DNA from: JBCCZC01 sp039188505
GTDB lineage: Bacteria; Pseudomonadota; Gammaproteobacteria; Xanthomonadales; SZUA-38
Reading direction: 5' to 3'
NCBI GenBank assembly: GCA_039188505.1
Contig: JBCCZC010000002.1
Span: 1-53,651 of the forward strand
DNA length: 53,651 nt
The notes beneath the pieces are model-generated. The model saw only the letters and a program-made list of their open reading frames with translations. It was not told the DNA's origin and did no database searches. This document shows positions 25,268-33,669 of this stretch, piece after piece. A program made the translations under genes and the position numbers. Each line of letters begins with the position of its first letter. Position 1 is the stretch's first letter.

Positions 25268-26461
25268 GTGACCCACCGAATCGCTGTTTCCCTGCTTCTG
25301 CTGATGGGCCTGACGCACGCCCACGCCCAGAGCAACCGCACCCTGGAACTGGCCCCGTTCGCACCTCTCGCGGATCAGGATTTTCTGATCCTCATCCAGG
25401 ACGAGTGGCTGGACGGGTGCCTCGGCACGGTCGAGATGAGCATCACCGCCGAGAAGATCGCGATCTTCGCCCGGGCCGCCAATCCGCCGCCGGGCGTCGG
25501 TTGCACCGACGCGCCGGTCCCCTTCCGCCGGATCTTCAATCCCCGCGCGGCGGCGCCGGGCTTCGACTTCGGTGAAGCGCTGTTCGTCGAATACTTCTTC
25601 GACGCCGGTGACGGGCCTGAACTCCGGAGTGGCTATGCGGGGAATTTCAGAACCGACTCGGCCGGCACATTTCCGGTTCAGACGGGCAGCTGGGTCACGC
25701 CCGGGATCGCGAGCTCCGGGCTGTTCATCGACCAGCAGCGGGACATCATGACCGCTCTCCTGGCGGACTACGACGAGGACGGCAAGGCGGTCTGGTTTTA
25801 CGGCGCGGGCCGGGTGACCGGATCCGCCTTCTCCGCCCCCCTGCAGCGCTTCGACGAGGTCGACTGCGTGACCGAACCCTGCGAACGGGTTGCCGCGGGT
25901 GAGACCGGACGAATTGACATCGTCATGCGGGGCTTCGACGAGATCGTCGTGGCGGTCGACGGCCTGCCGCTTTCCGCGCGCATCGATCAGACCGAGGCGC
26001 GGGTCTACCAGCGACTCCCGTTCTCGCGCGACGCCGCTCTCGCGGCAACACCGCCGGAGCTGCCGGACCTGACGGGCCGCTGGCTGGTCGGTATACGCAG
26101 CGATCTTGGGCGGCCGGAGGACTACCGGCCCTATGACATCGCGTTCGACCGGGTGGGCCGGATCGACGATCGAACGGGCTATTTCTTCCTCGCTCGGGAG
26201 GTCGGGGGCATGGAGGAACCTCGGACCTTCGAGCTGATCTGCGTCGAGGCCGAAGGCCTGAGCGCCCCGGGAAGCTGCGTCATCGCCGATTACGTCGATG
26301 ACGGCCCGAATCGGTGCACCCTGGTCGACGTCAACTGGCGTCGGGTCGGGATCGAGCGCGCACACGGCCAGGCAAGCTGCAACAGCAACTTCATTCTCGA
26401 ATCCGTGTTCGACATGTTCCGCGTCGCCTTTCCCGCCAACGACCCGGGGTCGCGGCGCTAG
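25268..26461 (+). CDS. Secreted protein of unknown function
   Basis: A 397-residue exported protein. The GTG at 25268 gives an immediate signal peptide (MTHRIAVSLLLLMGLTHAHA). An ATG 36 bases upstream is possible but would lengthen the N-region and overlap the relic ABC gene. The mature part is beta-rich and holds several cysteines. A segment with SWVTPGIASSGLFID, MTALLADYDEDGKAVWFYG and later LTGRWLVG resembles secreted proteins of Lysobacterales that repeat a G-x-W-Y/F-x-P pattern with DGxPxW strands. No catalytic motif is visible. It stands alone between a dead gene and the serine hydrolase gene. Confidence 0.75.
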   Translation: MTHRIAVSLLLLMGLTHAHAQSNRTLELAPFAPLADQDFLILIQDEWLDGCLGTVEMSITAEKIAIFARAANPPPGVGCTDAPVPFRRIFNPRAAAPGFDFGEALFVEYFFDAGDGPELRSGYAGNFRTDSAGTFPVQTGSWVTPGIASSGLFIDQQRDIMTALLADYDEDGKAVWFYGAGRVTGSAFSAPLQRFDEVDCVTEPCERVAAGETGRIDIVMRGFDEIVVAVDGLPLSARIDQTEARVYQRLPFSRDAALAATPPELPDLTGRWLVGIRSDLGRPEDYRPYDIAFDRVGRIDDRTGYFFLAREVGGMEEPRTFELICVEAEGLSAPGSCVIADYVDDGPNRCTLVDVNWRRVGIERAHGQASCNSNFILESVFDMFRVAFPANDPGSRR

Positions 26462-26647
26462 CGCACCCCGTCAGGCGAGCAGCACCGGGCGCGAGCCACC
26501 AACCGCGTCCGACCGCGGAGAGCCAGCGAAGGCCGGAGAGCCCCGGCCCGAAGCGTGCGATCTGTCCGCTGTCGACGATGGCCTGCTGGGCGTCAAACCT
26601 GATCGCTTCAGCCACCGGCGTTGGGCACGGACGTCGTTGCCCTGCCC

Positions 26648-26663
26648 CTGACCGGTTGGTAAG
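26648..26663. promoter_or_regulatory. TetR operator-like site before the serine hydrolase gene
   Basis: CTGACCGGTTGGTAAG matches 13 of 16 positions of the perfect palindrome core at 28762-28777 (CTTACCGTTCGGTAAG). It lies 41 bases before the ATG of the serine hydrolase. It is also inside a second small inverted repeat, CTGACC/GGTCAG (26648-26668). The remaining 5' space, 26462-26640, shows nothing else. Binding by the nearby TetR protein is inferred. Confidence 0.4.
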
Positions 26664-26704
26664 GTCAGGACAGTCTAGGCAGCGCCCTCCAGGCGGGACG
26701 ACGG

Positions 26705-28036
26705 ATGATCCCCGGAACCAATTTCGTGCGGCAATCGACCCTTAGCGTGCTGTCGAACCGATCCTGGGTTCCGAAGGACCTTGCTTCGGTGACGACCTAC
26801 GATCCGGCGGAGGAAGTCGATCCGGAGTCGGTCGGCCTGACGCGCAAGGGCGTCGATGCCATCTGGAAGACCGTCGAGAACATGTACGCGACGGGCATGC
26901 ACCCGGGCATTTCATTCGTCCTCCGGCGCCACGGTCAGGTGGTGCTCAAGCGCGCAATCGGCCACGCCAGCGGCAACGGGCCGGGCGAGGTTCGGAACGA
27001 GCGTAAGGTTCTCATGAGACCAGACACGCCGATCGTCCTGTTCTCGGCGTGCAAGGCTATCGCGGCGATGGTCGTGCACCTGCTGTCCGAGAAGAAACTG
27101 ATCAGCCTGCTGGATCCCGTCAGCCACTACATCCCGGAATTCGGGCAGAACGGCAAACGCGACATCACGATCTACCAGCTGCTTACCCACAAGGGCGGTA
27201 TTCCCACCGTGGATCCCGGCGAGCACGACCCGGGCGACCTGCTAGTGGACCAGGACGCTGTCAGGCACCTCATTTATGCCACCGCCCCCGACAAGCCGGG
27301 CCACCACCAGGTCTACCACGCGCTGACCGCCGGCTTCGTCTTCGCGGACCTCGTCGAACGCGTCACGGGCCGGCCGTTCCGCAGCGTTTTCCGCGACTGG
27401 ATCACTCGCCCGCTCGGGCTCACCCGCATGGACTTCGGCGCCCCGAAAAAGCTCCGGGCCCAGGTCGCCCGCAACTACGTCACGGGCTTCCGCGTTGGCG
27501 GCCCGGCGAACCTCTACCTCCAGCATGTTTTCGGCGCCAACCTCGAGGACGCCACCGGGATCTCGAACGAGGATCGCTTCTTCGAGGCCGTCATTCCTGC
27601 AGGCAACGGCATCGGCACCGCGGACGAATGCGCTCGCTTCTTCCAGTGCCTGCTCAACGGCGGGGAGCTCGACGGCACCCGGGTCTTCGAGCCGCTCACG
27701 GTCCGGCGCGCGGTGGTCGAAGTCGGCAAGCCGGAGATCGATCGCGGCCTGCTCATGCCGATCCGTTTTTCTGCCGGGATGATGCTGGGCGGCAAGCGCT
27801 TCAGCCTGTTCGGCTCTGACACCGAGCAGGCCTTCGGGCACCTGGGCTTCACGAGCAATACGATTTGGGCCGACCCCGAGCGGGATATCTCCGTCGCGTT
27901 TCTGAACACCGGCAAGCTCGGCATCGGCCTCCACGTGCCGCACCACGTCTGCATGCTCCGGAACATCTCCCGCTACTGCCCGAAGCTCAGCGAAGAAGAA
28001 CAGGGCCAGCGGCTTCTCGCCACCGGAATGTGCTGA
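26705..28036 (+). CDS. Serine hydrolase of the beta-lactamase/esterase (EstB) family
   Basis: A 443-residue enzyme of the class C beta-lactamase fold. The catalytic SxxK motif is S114-A-C-K117 (VLFSACKAIA), and the second motif tyrosine is probably Y203 (HHQVYHALTAG). A late GHLGFTSNTIWADP takes the place of the KTG/HxG strand. IYQLLTHKGGIP and FRDWITRPLGLTRMDFG are standard for the family. There is no signal peptide, so it acts in the cytoplasm, as esterases or lactonases of this group do. With the TetR gene and crotonase just downstream, and a shared operator-like site, it probably belongs to one catabolic regulon. True substrate unknown. Confidence 0.88.
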   Translation: MIPGTNFVRQSTLSVLSNRSWVPKDLASVTTYDPAEEVDPESVGLTRKGVDAIWKTVENMYATGMHPGISFVLRRHGQVVLKRAIGHASGNGPGEVRNERKVLMRPDTPIVLFSACKAIAAMVVHLLSEKKLISLLDPVSHYIPEFGQNGKRDITIYQLLTHKGGIPTVDPGEHDPGDLLVDQDAVRHLIYATAPDKPGHHQVYHALTAGFVFADLVERVTGRPFRSVFRDWITRPLGLTRMDFGAPKKLRAQVARNYVTGFRVGGPANLYLQHVFGANLEDATGISNEDRFFEAVIPAGNGIGTADECARFFQCLLNGGELDGTRVFEPLTVRRAVVEVGKPEIDRGLLMPIRFSAGMMLGGKRFSLFGSDTEQAFGHLGFTSNTIWADPERDISVAFLNTGKLGIGLHVPHHVCMLRNISRYCPKLSEEEQGQRLLATGMC

Positions 28037-28050
28037 GCGGCTGCGGGCCG

Positions 28051-28656
28051 TCAGGCGCCGCCGCTCGACGCCACCAACCGACGGATCTGGTTGCGCAGCT
28101 CCACCGGAAAATCATCCCGGATGCGCTCGAACGCCTGCTCGTCGTACATGCGCGTCAACGTCGGCGAAGAGATCGCAAAGTACTGAATGCAGCCGATCAC
28201 CTGGTAGACGATGCAGAAGACCGCCGAAAAGGCCCGATCCTCGAGCCCCGGAATGCCGCGGGCGACGGCGACCAGCTCCTCAAGAAACGGCCGGAGATAC
28301 CAGTCCTTCGCGGTCTCGGCGCGGGACTGGTTGTCAAGCAGCTCGCGAACCAGGATCTGCGTATCGAGCGGATTCTCCCGGGACGAGACATAGAGACCCA
28401 GCAGGATGTCCTCGAGCTGCCGCTCGGGGACATCCGCCCTGCTCACGGCTGCCCGCATGAAACGCAGCAGCCGTTCCGAGATTTCCTGCAGGACCTCGGC
28501 GTAGAGATCCTCCTTGCGCTTGAAGTGGTACAGCAGCGCCTGCTTGCTGAGCCCTAGTTCTCCAGCCACGCCCGAGATGCTCGCCCCGTAGAACCCCTTT
28601 GCCGCGAACTGGCGCTTGGCCGCCGCCAGCAGCTGCCCGCGTGTGTCTGGTTGCAT
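28051..28656 (-). CDS. TetR-family transcriptional regulator
   Basis: A 201-residue repressor. The N-terminal helix-turn-helix (about 28-47) is plain: ISGVAGELGLSKQALLYHF followed by KRKEDLYAEVL. The C-terminal ligand domain has a hydrophobic core (FSAVFCIVYQVIGCIQYF). It resembles the TetR group controlling fatty-acid or acyl-CoA genes (for example RutR/PsrA-like helices), but the ligand cannot be read. It is divergent from the crotonase gene and converges on the serine hydrolase gene. Palindromes at 28664, 28761 and 26648 are its likely targets, which implies autoregulation. Confidence 0.92.
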   Translation of the reverse strand: MQPDTRGQLLAAAKRQFAAKGFYGASISGVAGELGLSKQALLYHFKRKEDLYAEVLQEISERLLRFMRAAVSRADVPERQLEDILLGLYVSSRENPLDTQILVRELLDNQSRAETAKDWYLRPFLEELVAVARGIPGLEDRAFSAVFCIVYQVIGCIQYFAISSPTLTRMYDEQAFERIRDDFPVELRNQIRRLVASSGGA

Positions 28657-28663
28657 TCGGTGA

Positions 28664-28681
28664 CTTACCTTTCGTTAATCT
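28664..28681. promoter_or_regulatory. Imperfect TetR operator in front of the tetR gene
   Basis: ACTTACCTTTCGTTAATC matches 14 of 18 positions of the perfect operator at 28761-28778. It sits eight bases upstream of the tetR start codon, where bound repressor would block its own transcription or translation. Between the two sites is an unusually AT-rich stretch (about 28680-28740) that also holds a palindrome around TTCATGAA (28694-28710). Confidence 0.5.
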
Positions 28682-28755
28682 GGGGTATTTTTAGGTTTCA
28701 TGAATACCTGTAAAGCATTGATATAAATATTTTCAAGCGCGGCGTCAAATTCACC

Positions 28756-28783
28756 TTGACACTTACCGTTCGGTAAGTAGGAT
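28756..28783 (+). promoter_or_regulatory. Promoter of the crotonase gene with embedded operator
   Basis: TTGACA (28756-28761) is a perfect -35 box; TAGGAT (28778-28783), 16 bases on, is a fair -10. The perfect palindrome ACTTACCGTTCGGTAAGT (28761-28778, arms of eight, spacer of two) fills exactly the spacer between them. A repressor there would exclude RNA polymerase. A further half site, CGGTAAG, lies at 28802-28808 next to the ribosome binding site. Confidence 0.7.
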
Positions 28784-28818
28784 GATTTCTCGGAAACTGA
28801 TCGGTAAGGAAGAACTTC

Positions 28819-29706
28819 ATGGAAAAGCAGACGCTCTACGCAAAATCCGGCCACATCGCCACGATCACGCTGAATCGGCCTGAGAAATACAACACGCTAC
28901 GGCCGTCACTGCTCCAGGATCTCGATGCGGCGCTGACGGAGGCCAATACGGACAATGAGGTGAAGGTGATCATCCTCGAAGGCGCCGGTGACGCATTCTG
29001 CGCGGGCTTCGACTTCTCGGGCGGCCTCGAACACTTCGGCGATGCCATCACCGAGTCGAGCTACGACCCCGGAATGGACATGAACCTGGTGATCAATCCC
29101 TACCAGTCCTACCTGACCCAGTTCATGGGGCTCTGGCGCGGACTCAAGCCGGTGATCGCCAAGGTCCATGGCTACTGCATGGGCGGCGGTTCGGAGATGG
29201 CACTCTGCGCCGACCTGGTCGTTGCTTCCGATGACGCCCGGATCGGTACGCCCTACTCCCGCGTCTGGGGCTGCCACCTGTCGGGTATGTGGGTCTATCG
29301 ACTGGGCCTGGCCAAGGCGAAGTATTACGCGCTCACCGGCGAATGGGTCAGCGGCAAGGAGGCGGCTCGCATCGAATTGATCAACGAGTCCGTTCCCCTC
29401 GAAGATCTCGACCGGACCGTCCAGTCACTCGCCGAGAAACTCGCCAACATTCCCCTGACCCAGCTCATGGCGATGAAGCTCATCGTCAACCAGGCCTACG
29501 ACAACATGGGGCTGCAAAGCACGCAAACCCTGGGCCCAATCCTTGACGGCATGATGCGCAACACTCCCGAAGGACGCGAATTCGTCCGCATGGCCGGGGC
29601 CGAGGGCGTCAAGGCCGCCGTTACCCAGCGGGATGGGCCGTTCAACGACTATAGCCAGGGCCCGAGGCACGAGCAGCCGCGTCTCAAGAGCAAGCTGGGC
29701 CTGTAG
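28819..29706 (+). CDS. Enoyl-CoA hydratase/isomerase (crotonase) family protein
   Basis: A 295-residue crotonase. AAGGAAG precedes the ATG at a good distance. The two oxyanion-hole segments are present: AFCAGFDFSG (about 59-68) and HGYCMGGGSEMAL (about 115-127), followed by ADLVVASDDARIGTPYSRVWG. The usual second catalytic glutamate region is not obvious: VWGCHLSGMWVYRLG replaces the common P-E-x-G-L-x-P, so hydratase activity is uncertain and another crotonase reaction is possible. Chain length is slightly above the family norm, with an extra tail rich in polar residues. It is controlled by the strong promoter and operator just upstream. Confidence 0.9.
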   Translation: MEKQTLYAKSGHIATITLNRPEKYNTLRPSLLQDLDAALTEANTDNEVKVIILEGAGDAFCAGFDFSGGLEHFGDAITESSYDPGMDMNLVINPYQSYLTQFMGLWRGLKPVIAKVHGYCMGGGSEMALCADLVVASDDARIGTPYSRVWGCHLSGMWVYRLGLAKAKYYALTGEWVSGKEAARIELINESVPLEDLDRTVQSLAEKLANIPLTQLMAMKLIVNQAYDNMGLQSTQTLGPILDGMMRNTPEGREFVRMAGAEGVKAAVTQRDGPFNDYSQGPRHEQPRLKSKLGL

Positions 29707-29815
29707 CGGCAAGGCAGCCGCTGTTTAGGCCTTGTGCGCTAGGGCCCGCTCCGTGCATTAGATTGAAGGAAGAGCGTGGCGATCCCGCTGCGCGACTGCT
29801 TGGGAGAAAGATGGC

Positions 29816-31630
29816 ATGGGTCGATTAACTCTGGTTCTGCTGGCTGCGCTGTGCGTTGGCGCCGTTCCCACTGCCGAGGCATCGAAGCTCGGCTCCGACC
29901 TCTATAACGCGGCTCAGAAAGGCGATACGCAGCGCGTCGAACGGCTGCTGAAGCGCCGCGCTCCCGTGGACCACACCACCAGCGAGAAGCGGCGGACGCC
30001 CGTCCATACCGCCGCCTACAACGGCCACGCGGAAATCATCGTGCTGCTCCTCGAGGCCGGGGCGGATGCGAACGCCAGCTCGAAGGACGGGTGGCGGCCG
30101 CTGCACCTGGCGGCGCAGAACGGCCATGGCGAAGCGGTCGCCGCACTGCTCGATGGCGGGGCGGATCCGGACGTCGAAACCTCGAAGGACTCGACGCCGC
30201 TGGACCTCGCCCTCGGCAAGTCTCACGTCGAGGCCGCAAAGCTGCTCGCTGATGCCGGTGAGGCGCTGAACGCCTGGCGTGGTGACTGGACCCGGCTCGC
30301 ATCGGCCGCCTCGCGAGGCGAAGGCGAACGCGTGGCGCTGCTGCTGCAGATCGGCGCAGACACGGAGGCGCCCATTCGAGACGGGCGCAGGCCTCTGTTC
30401 GTGGCGATCCAGCAGGGCCACCTCGATGTCGCCCGGTCCCTGATCAAGGCGGGTGCGAACGTCAACGCGGCAACGACCGGGCGCGCCGGCAGCACGCCGC
30501 TGATTGCTGCCGCCCGGAAAGGCGATATCGAGGCAGCCACGCTGCTGCTCGAGAGCGGCGCCGATGCAGCGCAGACCAACAGCGCCGGCCAGACGGCGCT
30601 CAACGTCGCTGCCCGCCTCAATGAGGCTGCTTTCGCCGACTGGCTCGAAGCTCGCGGGGAGGCCGGCGAGCGGCACCACGGGGGCTGGACGCCGCTCCAC
30701 GACGCCGCCCGCGAGGGCGATACGGGACAGATCGAAGCACTGCTGACCCAGGGCTTCGATGTCGACGTGACCGCCGAGGGCCGGATGACGCCCCTGCACG
30801 TCGCGGCCGACCACGATCGAACCGGTGCCCTGCGGTTGCTGCTGGAGCGTGGCGCTACCCTCGAGGCGCGCAACGTGAACGAGCGCACGCCGCTGTACCG
30901 AGCAGCGATCGCCGGGTCGCTGGGCGCCGCGAGCCTGCTGCTTGCGTCCGGCGCAGACGTCAACGCGAGGGACAGCGGGCAGTTCACGCCGCTCCACGGC
31001 GCCATCCTGAAACGCCAGACCCCGATGGTTGCGCTCTTGCTCGAGGCGGGCGCCGACGTGACGGCCAAGAGCCATGTGGGCGATACGCCGGCCAACGTCG
31101 CCGCCACCGTCGGGGATCCCGAAGTCATCGCCATGCTCCTCGATGGGGACAGCGACGTCGACGCCGCCGACGGCAAGGGCGAAACGGCGCTGTACACGGC
31201 CGTACAGCAGAACGACATCGCGCTCGCCAGGCAGCTACTTGCCGCCGGCGCCGACCCGACCATCAGCAACCAGTGGGACTGGACGCTCTGGCATGTGGCC
31301 ACGACTGCAGAGATGGGCCGCCTGCTCGTCCCGCTGAAACTCGACGTCAACGCCAGGGATATGAGCAACTCCACGCCGCTGGCCAATGCGACCTTCAACA
31401 AGCAGGTCGATCTGGCGGTCCTGCTCATCGAGAACGGCGCTGACATCAACGCCGTCGACCACTACGGCACGCCGCTGCACGTCGCCATCAAGCACGGCTT
31501 AACGGATCTTGTCGCAGCGCTGATCGACGCGGGAACGGACCTGAGCCTCGTGGACAACGAAGGTGCGACGGCACTCGACATCGCCCGCAGCAACGGGTCT
31601 GACGAGATTCTGGCAATGCTCGAGCCTTGA
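29816..31630 (+). CDS. Secreted ankyrin-repeat protein
   Basis: A 604-residue protein made almost wholly of ankyrin repeats after a signal peptide (MGRLTLVLLAALCVGAVPTAEA). About sixteen to seventeen repeats of 33 residues can be followed from residue 28 to the end, with consensus pieces such as RTPVHTAAYNGHAEIIVLLL, GWRPLHLAAQNGHGEAVAAL and GTPLHVAIKHGLTDLVAALI. Only a few repeats are degenerate (for example at GDWTRLASAASRGEG and WDWTLWHVATTAEMG). There is no other domain. A periplasmic or secreted binding scaffold is likely; partners are unknown. GGGAGAA lies before the start. The gene has no operon partners. Confidence 0.9.
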   Translation: MGRLTLVLLAALCVGAVPTAEASKLGSDLYNAAQKGDTQRVERLLKRRAPVDHTTSEKRRTPVHTAAYNGHAEIIVLLLEAGADANASSKDGWRPLHLAAQNGHGEAVAALLDGGADPDVETSKDSTPLDLALGKSHVEAAKLLADAGEALNAWRGDWTRLASAASRGEGERVALLLQIGADTEAPIRDGRRPLFVAIQQGHLDVARSLIKAGANVNAATTGRAGSTPLIAAARKGDIEAATLLLESGADAAQTNSAGQTALNVAARLNEAAFADWLEARGEAGERHHGGWTPLHDAAREGDTGQIEALLTQGFDVDVTAEGRMTPLHVAADHDRTGALRLLLERGATLEARNVNERTPLYRAAIAGSLGAASLLLASGADVNARDSGQFTPLHGAILKRQTPMVALLLEAGADVTAKSHVGDTPANVAATVGDPEVIAMLLDGDSDVDAADGKGETALYTAVQQNDIALARQLLAAGADPTISNQWDWTLWHVATTAEMGRLLVPLKLDVNARDMSNSTPLANATFNKQVDLAVLLIENGADINAVDHYGTPLHVAIKHGLTDLVAALIDAGTDLSLVDNEGATALDIARSNGSDEILAMLEP

Positions 31631-31643
31631 ACCGCCGGCGCAC

Positions 31644-33437
31644 CTAGTCGACGATCATCGCCGGAATGATCCGGCCGCCGACGATCTCATCACGCCAGCG
31701 CCCCCAGATGCCGCCCATGCGGTAGTTGCCGCCAGTGAAAACGACGGCCAGTTCAAGCTCGGGAACCACGAGCACGATCTGGCCGCCGTTGCCGGTGGCC
31801 TCGTAGGAGTTGAAACGGCGCTCGCCGACGACGATGTCATTCACCCGCCAGACGTAGGCCTGCGTGCTCTCGAAGTAGTTGTCCGCAAAGTCATCGGCCG
31901 ACATGCCGGTCGTCGCCGGCGTGATCGGCACGCGGGGCTCGGTCGACGCGTCGACCCAAGCCTCGGGCAGGATCCGCTGCTCCCGCCAGATTCCGCCCGA
32001 GGCGTGGAGCGCACCCAGCTTGAGTATGTCGCGCGGGCGCAGGTAGGCCCCACCACCGAGGTAGCCCGCGCCATTGGGCGCGAGATTGAAGTGGTAGGTG
32101 CCGAATTCGAGCGGTCGGGCGAGCAGCCGGTCGAAGAGATCGAGGACCGACTCGTCAGCCGCCGATCGCAGCGCCGCGCCCACGAGATTCGCGCTGCCTG
32201 AACAGTAGGCGTAGCGCGTCCCGGGTTCGTGCAGTACGGGCAGTCGCGCCGTGTACAGCCAATAGTCCGGTTCCGCTTGCTGCTCCCACATGCGCCACTC
32301 GGAACCGATGGAATCGCCGACCACGTTGCAGTCGAGGCCGCTCGTATACGTCATCAGGTGCGCGAGCGTGATATCCGACTTCCGCGGATCGTCGACGGGC
32401 TCGCCGGCCTCGGTCAGTACCTCGGCAACCAGCCGGCTGTCGACATCGATGTGGATGCCCTGCTGGCGCAACGCGCCGACCAGAATCGGACCGAACACCT
32501 TGCCCAGGGACCGGACGTCGTGGGCCGTCTCACGGTCGTGCCCGTGGAAGTACTCCTCGATCACGAGCCGCCCGCGATGGGATACGAGCAGGGCATGGAT
32601 CAGCTGCGGTCGCCGCTCCCGCGGCGTGGCTGCCGCGAGCTCGGCCACCAGGGCGTCCAATGCCGCTCGGTCGAAGCCGGCCTCCTCCGGCGTTGCCACC
32701 TCCCAGCCGTCCCCGAGCCGAGGCGGCGACGTGAGCGTTGCTGGCAGGTCGTCGAGCTGCCGGCCGAAGTAGCCGGTCGCGAGGGCGCCGAGCGCTGGCT
32801 TCATCGAAAGCCGATCGAGGCGGCTGAATTCCAGGCTGAGCTCCTGATCGCTGACGCGCTCCAGGCGACGCCTGACCTGCCGCTCGCCGCTACCGGCGGT
32901 GAGCAGCCACGCGTCTGTCCCGGCGGACTCGACCGCGAAAACGGTCGCACCCTGAATCTCGTTGCGCTCCGGGTTGCGGATGACGGCGCGAACCTCGGCA
33001 TTCTCGTCCTCGAATACCTCGAGATAGACCGTGAACGGCCTCGGCTGCGCATCGATCCCCCCAGCCCAGCGTCCGGGCGCCACGGCCGGCAGGACCGTGG
33101 GCGTCGCCATGTCGAGGTAAGCCACCGGTGATGCGGGCTGGAACCAGTCGCCGCGCAGCGCCGAGCCGTCGGCGACGACTTCGCCGCTGAAGTATTGCCC
33201 CGCCGTTCCGTTGATCCTGACCGTGGCGCCCACAACGGTGACGCCTGCGGAGGCCCCATCGATGGTCGCGCGCCAGGCGCCGTCCACCTCCCCGACGTCG
33301 ATCGACACCGTGCTGGAGGCTGCTCCAAGGCTGAAGACCCAGAGGCCGAGTGGCGCGCTGCTGGATTCCCGCTCGTCCTGCTCGACCGCGCAGGCCGTCA
33401 GCAGCGCTCCCAGAGTGACCCAAACGATTGATCTCAT
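31644..33437 (-). CDS. Beta-lactamase-fold serine hydrolase lipoprotein
   Basis: A 597-residue lipoprotein. The ATG at 33437, with GGGGAA just upstream, gives a lipobox at MRSIVWVTLGALLTAC. Residues about 30-240 form a beta-rich N-terminal region. The C-terminal class C beta-lactamase/penicillin-binding fold spans about 245-597. The SxxK motif is SLGK in AHDVRSLGKVFGP and the second motif tyrosine is in YAYCSGSANLVG. The third motif is GNGGQIVLVVPE, a common variant. Such enzymes are cell-envelope esterases or peptidases. It is possibly coupled to a short reading frame just upstream by an ATGA overlap. Confidence 0.87.
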   Translation of the reverse strand: MRSIVWVTLGALLTACAVEQDERESSSAPLGLWVFSLGAASSTVSIDVGEVDGAWRATIDGASAGVTVVGATVRINGTAGQYFSGEVVADGSALRGDWFQPASPVAYLDMATPTVLPAVAPGRWAGGIDAQPRPFTVYLEVFEDENAEVRAVIRNPERNEIQGATVFAVESAGTDAWLLTAGSGERQVRRRLERVSDQELSLEFSRLDRLSMKPALGALATGYFGRQLDDLPATLTSPPRLGDGWEVATPEEAGFDRAALDALVAELAAATPRERRPQLIHALLVSHRGRLVIEEYFHGHDRETAHDVRSLGKVFGPILVGALRQQGIHIDVDSRLVAEVLTEAGEPVDDPRKSDITLAHLMTYTSGLDCNVVGDSIGSEWRMWEQQAEPDYWLYTARLPVLHEPGTRYAYCSGSANLVGAALRSAADESVLDLFDRLLARPLEFGTYHFNLAPNGAGYLGGGAYLRPRDILKLGALHASGGIWREQRILPEAWVDASTEPRVPITPATTGMSADDFADNYFESTQAYVWRVNDIVVGERRFNSYEATGNGGQIVLVVPELELAVVFTGGNYRMGGIWGRWRDEIVGGRIIPAMIVD

Positions 33438-33601
33438 GATTCTTCCCCGCGTTCCTGCCTGATCCACGCCCAGGGAGTGCGATCGGTGCCGCGTGGTACC
33501 GACACTGCTGCGGGCATCGCCTTCGACGCGGGAGTCGACGGTTTCGTTGCAATCGCCGGCAGAATAGTCTCGGCAAACAGCACGCCCGGGTTGAAATTCA
33601 T
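33434..33601 (-). CDS. Possible 55-residue ORF upstream of the lipoprotein hydrolase
   Basis: An ATG at 33601 opens a frame of 55 codons (MNFNPGVLFAETILPAIATK...) that ends in an ATGA overlap with the hydrolase start. It fills the 230-base space between the hydrolase and the TMEM43-like gene. It has no signal peptide, no strong ribosome binding site (GGCGG directly abuts the ATG) and no family I know. The overlap is its only support; it may be leader sequence instead. Confidence 0.2.
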   Translation of the reverse strand: MNFNPGVLFAETILPAIATKPSTPASKAMPAAVSVPRGTDRTPWAWIRQERGEES

Positions 33602-33669
33602 CCGCCAGCGTATCGACAACGCATCGCCCGCCGGGAGCCAGTGGCCGTGTCGCGCCGCTTCCGGTCCGC

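Noticed and set aside
25139..26365. Minus-strand frame opposite the secreted protein at 25268-26461, ending in GKSTAINCIAGLL
   Set aside because: Only its last residues are meaningful, and they belong to the dead ABC-2 ATPase; the rest is antisense to a gene with a signal peptide.
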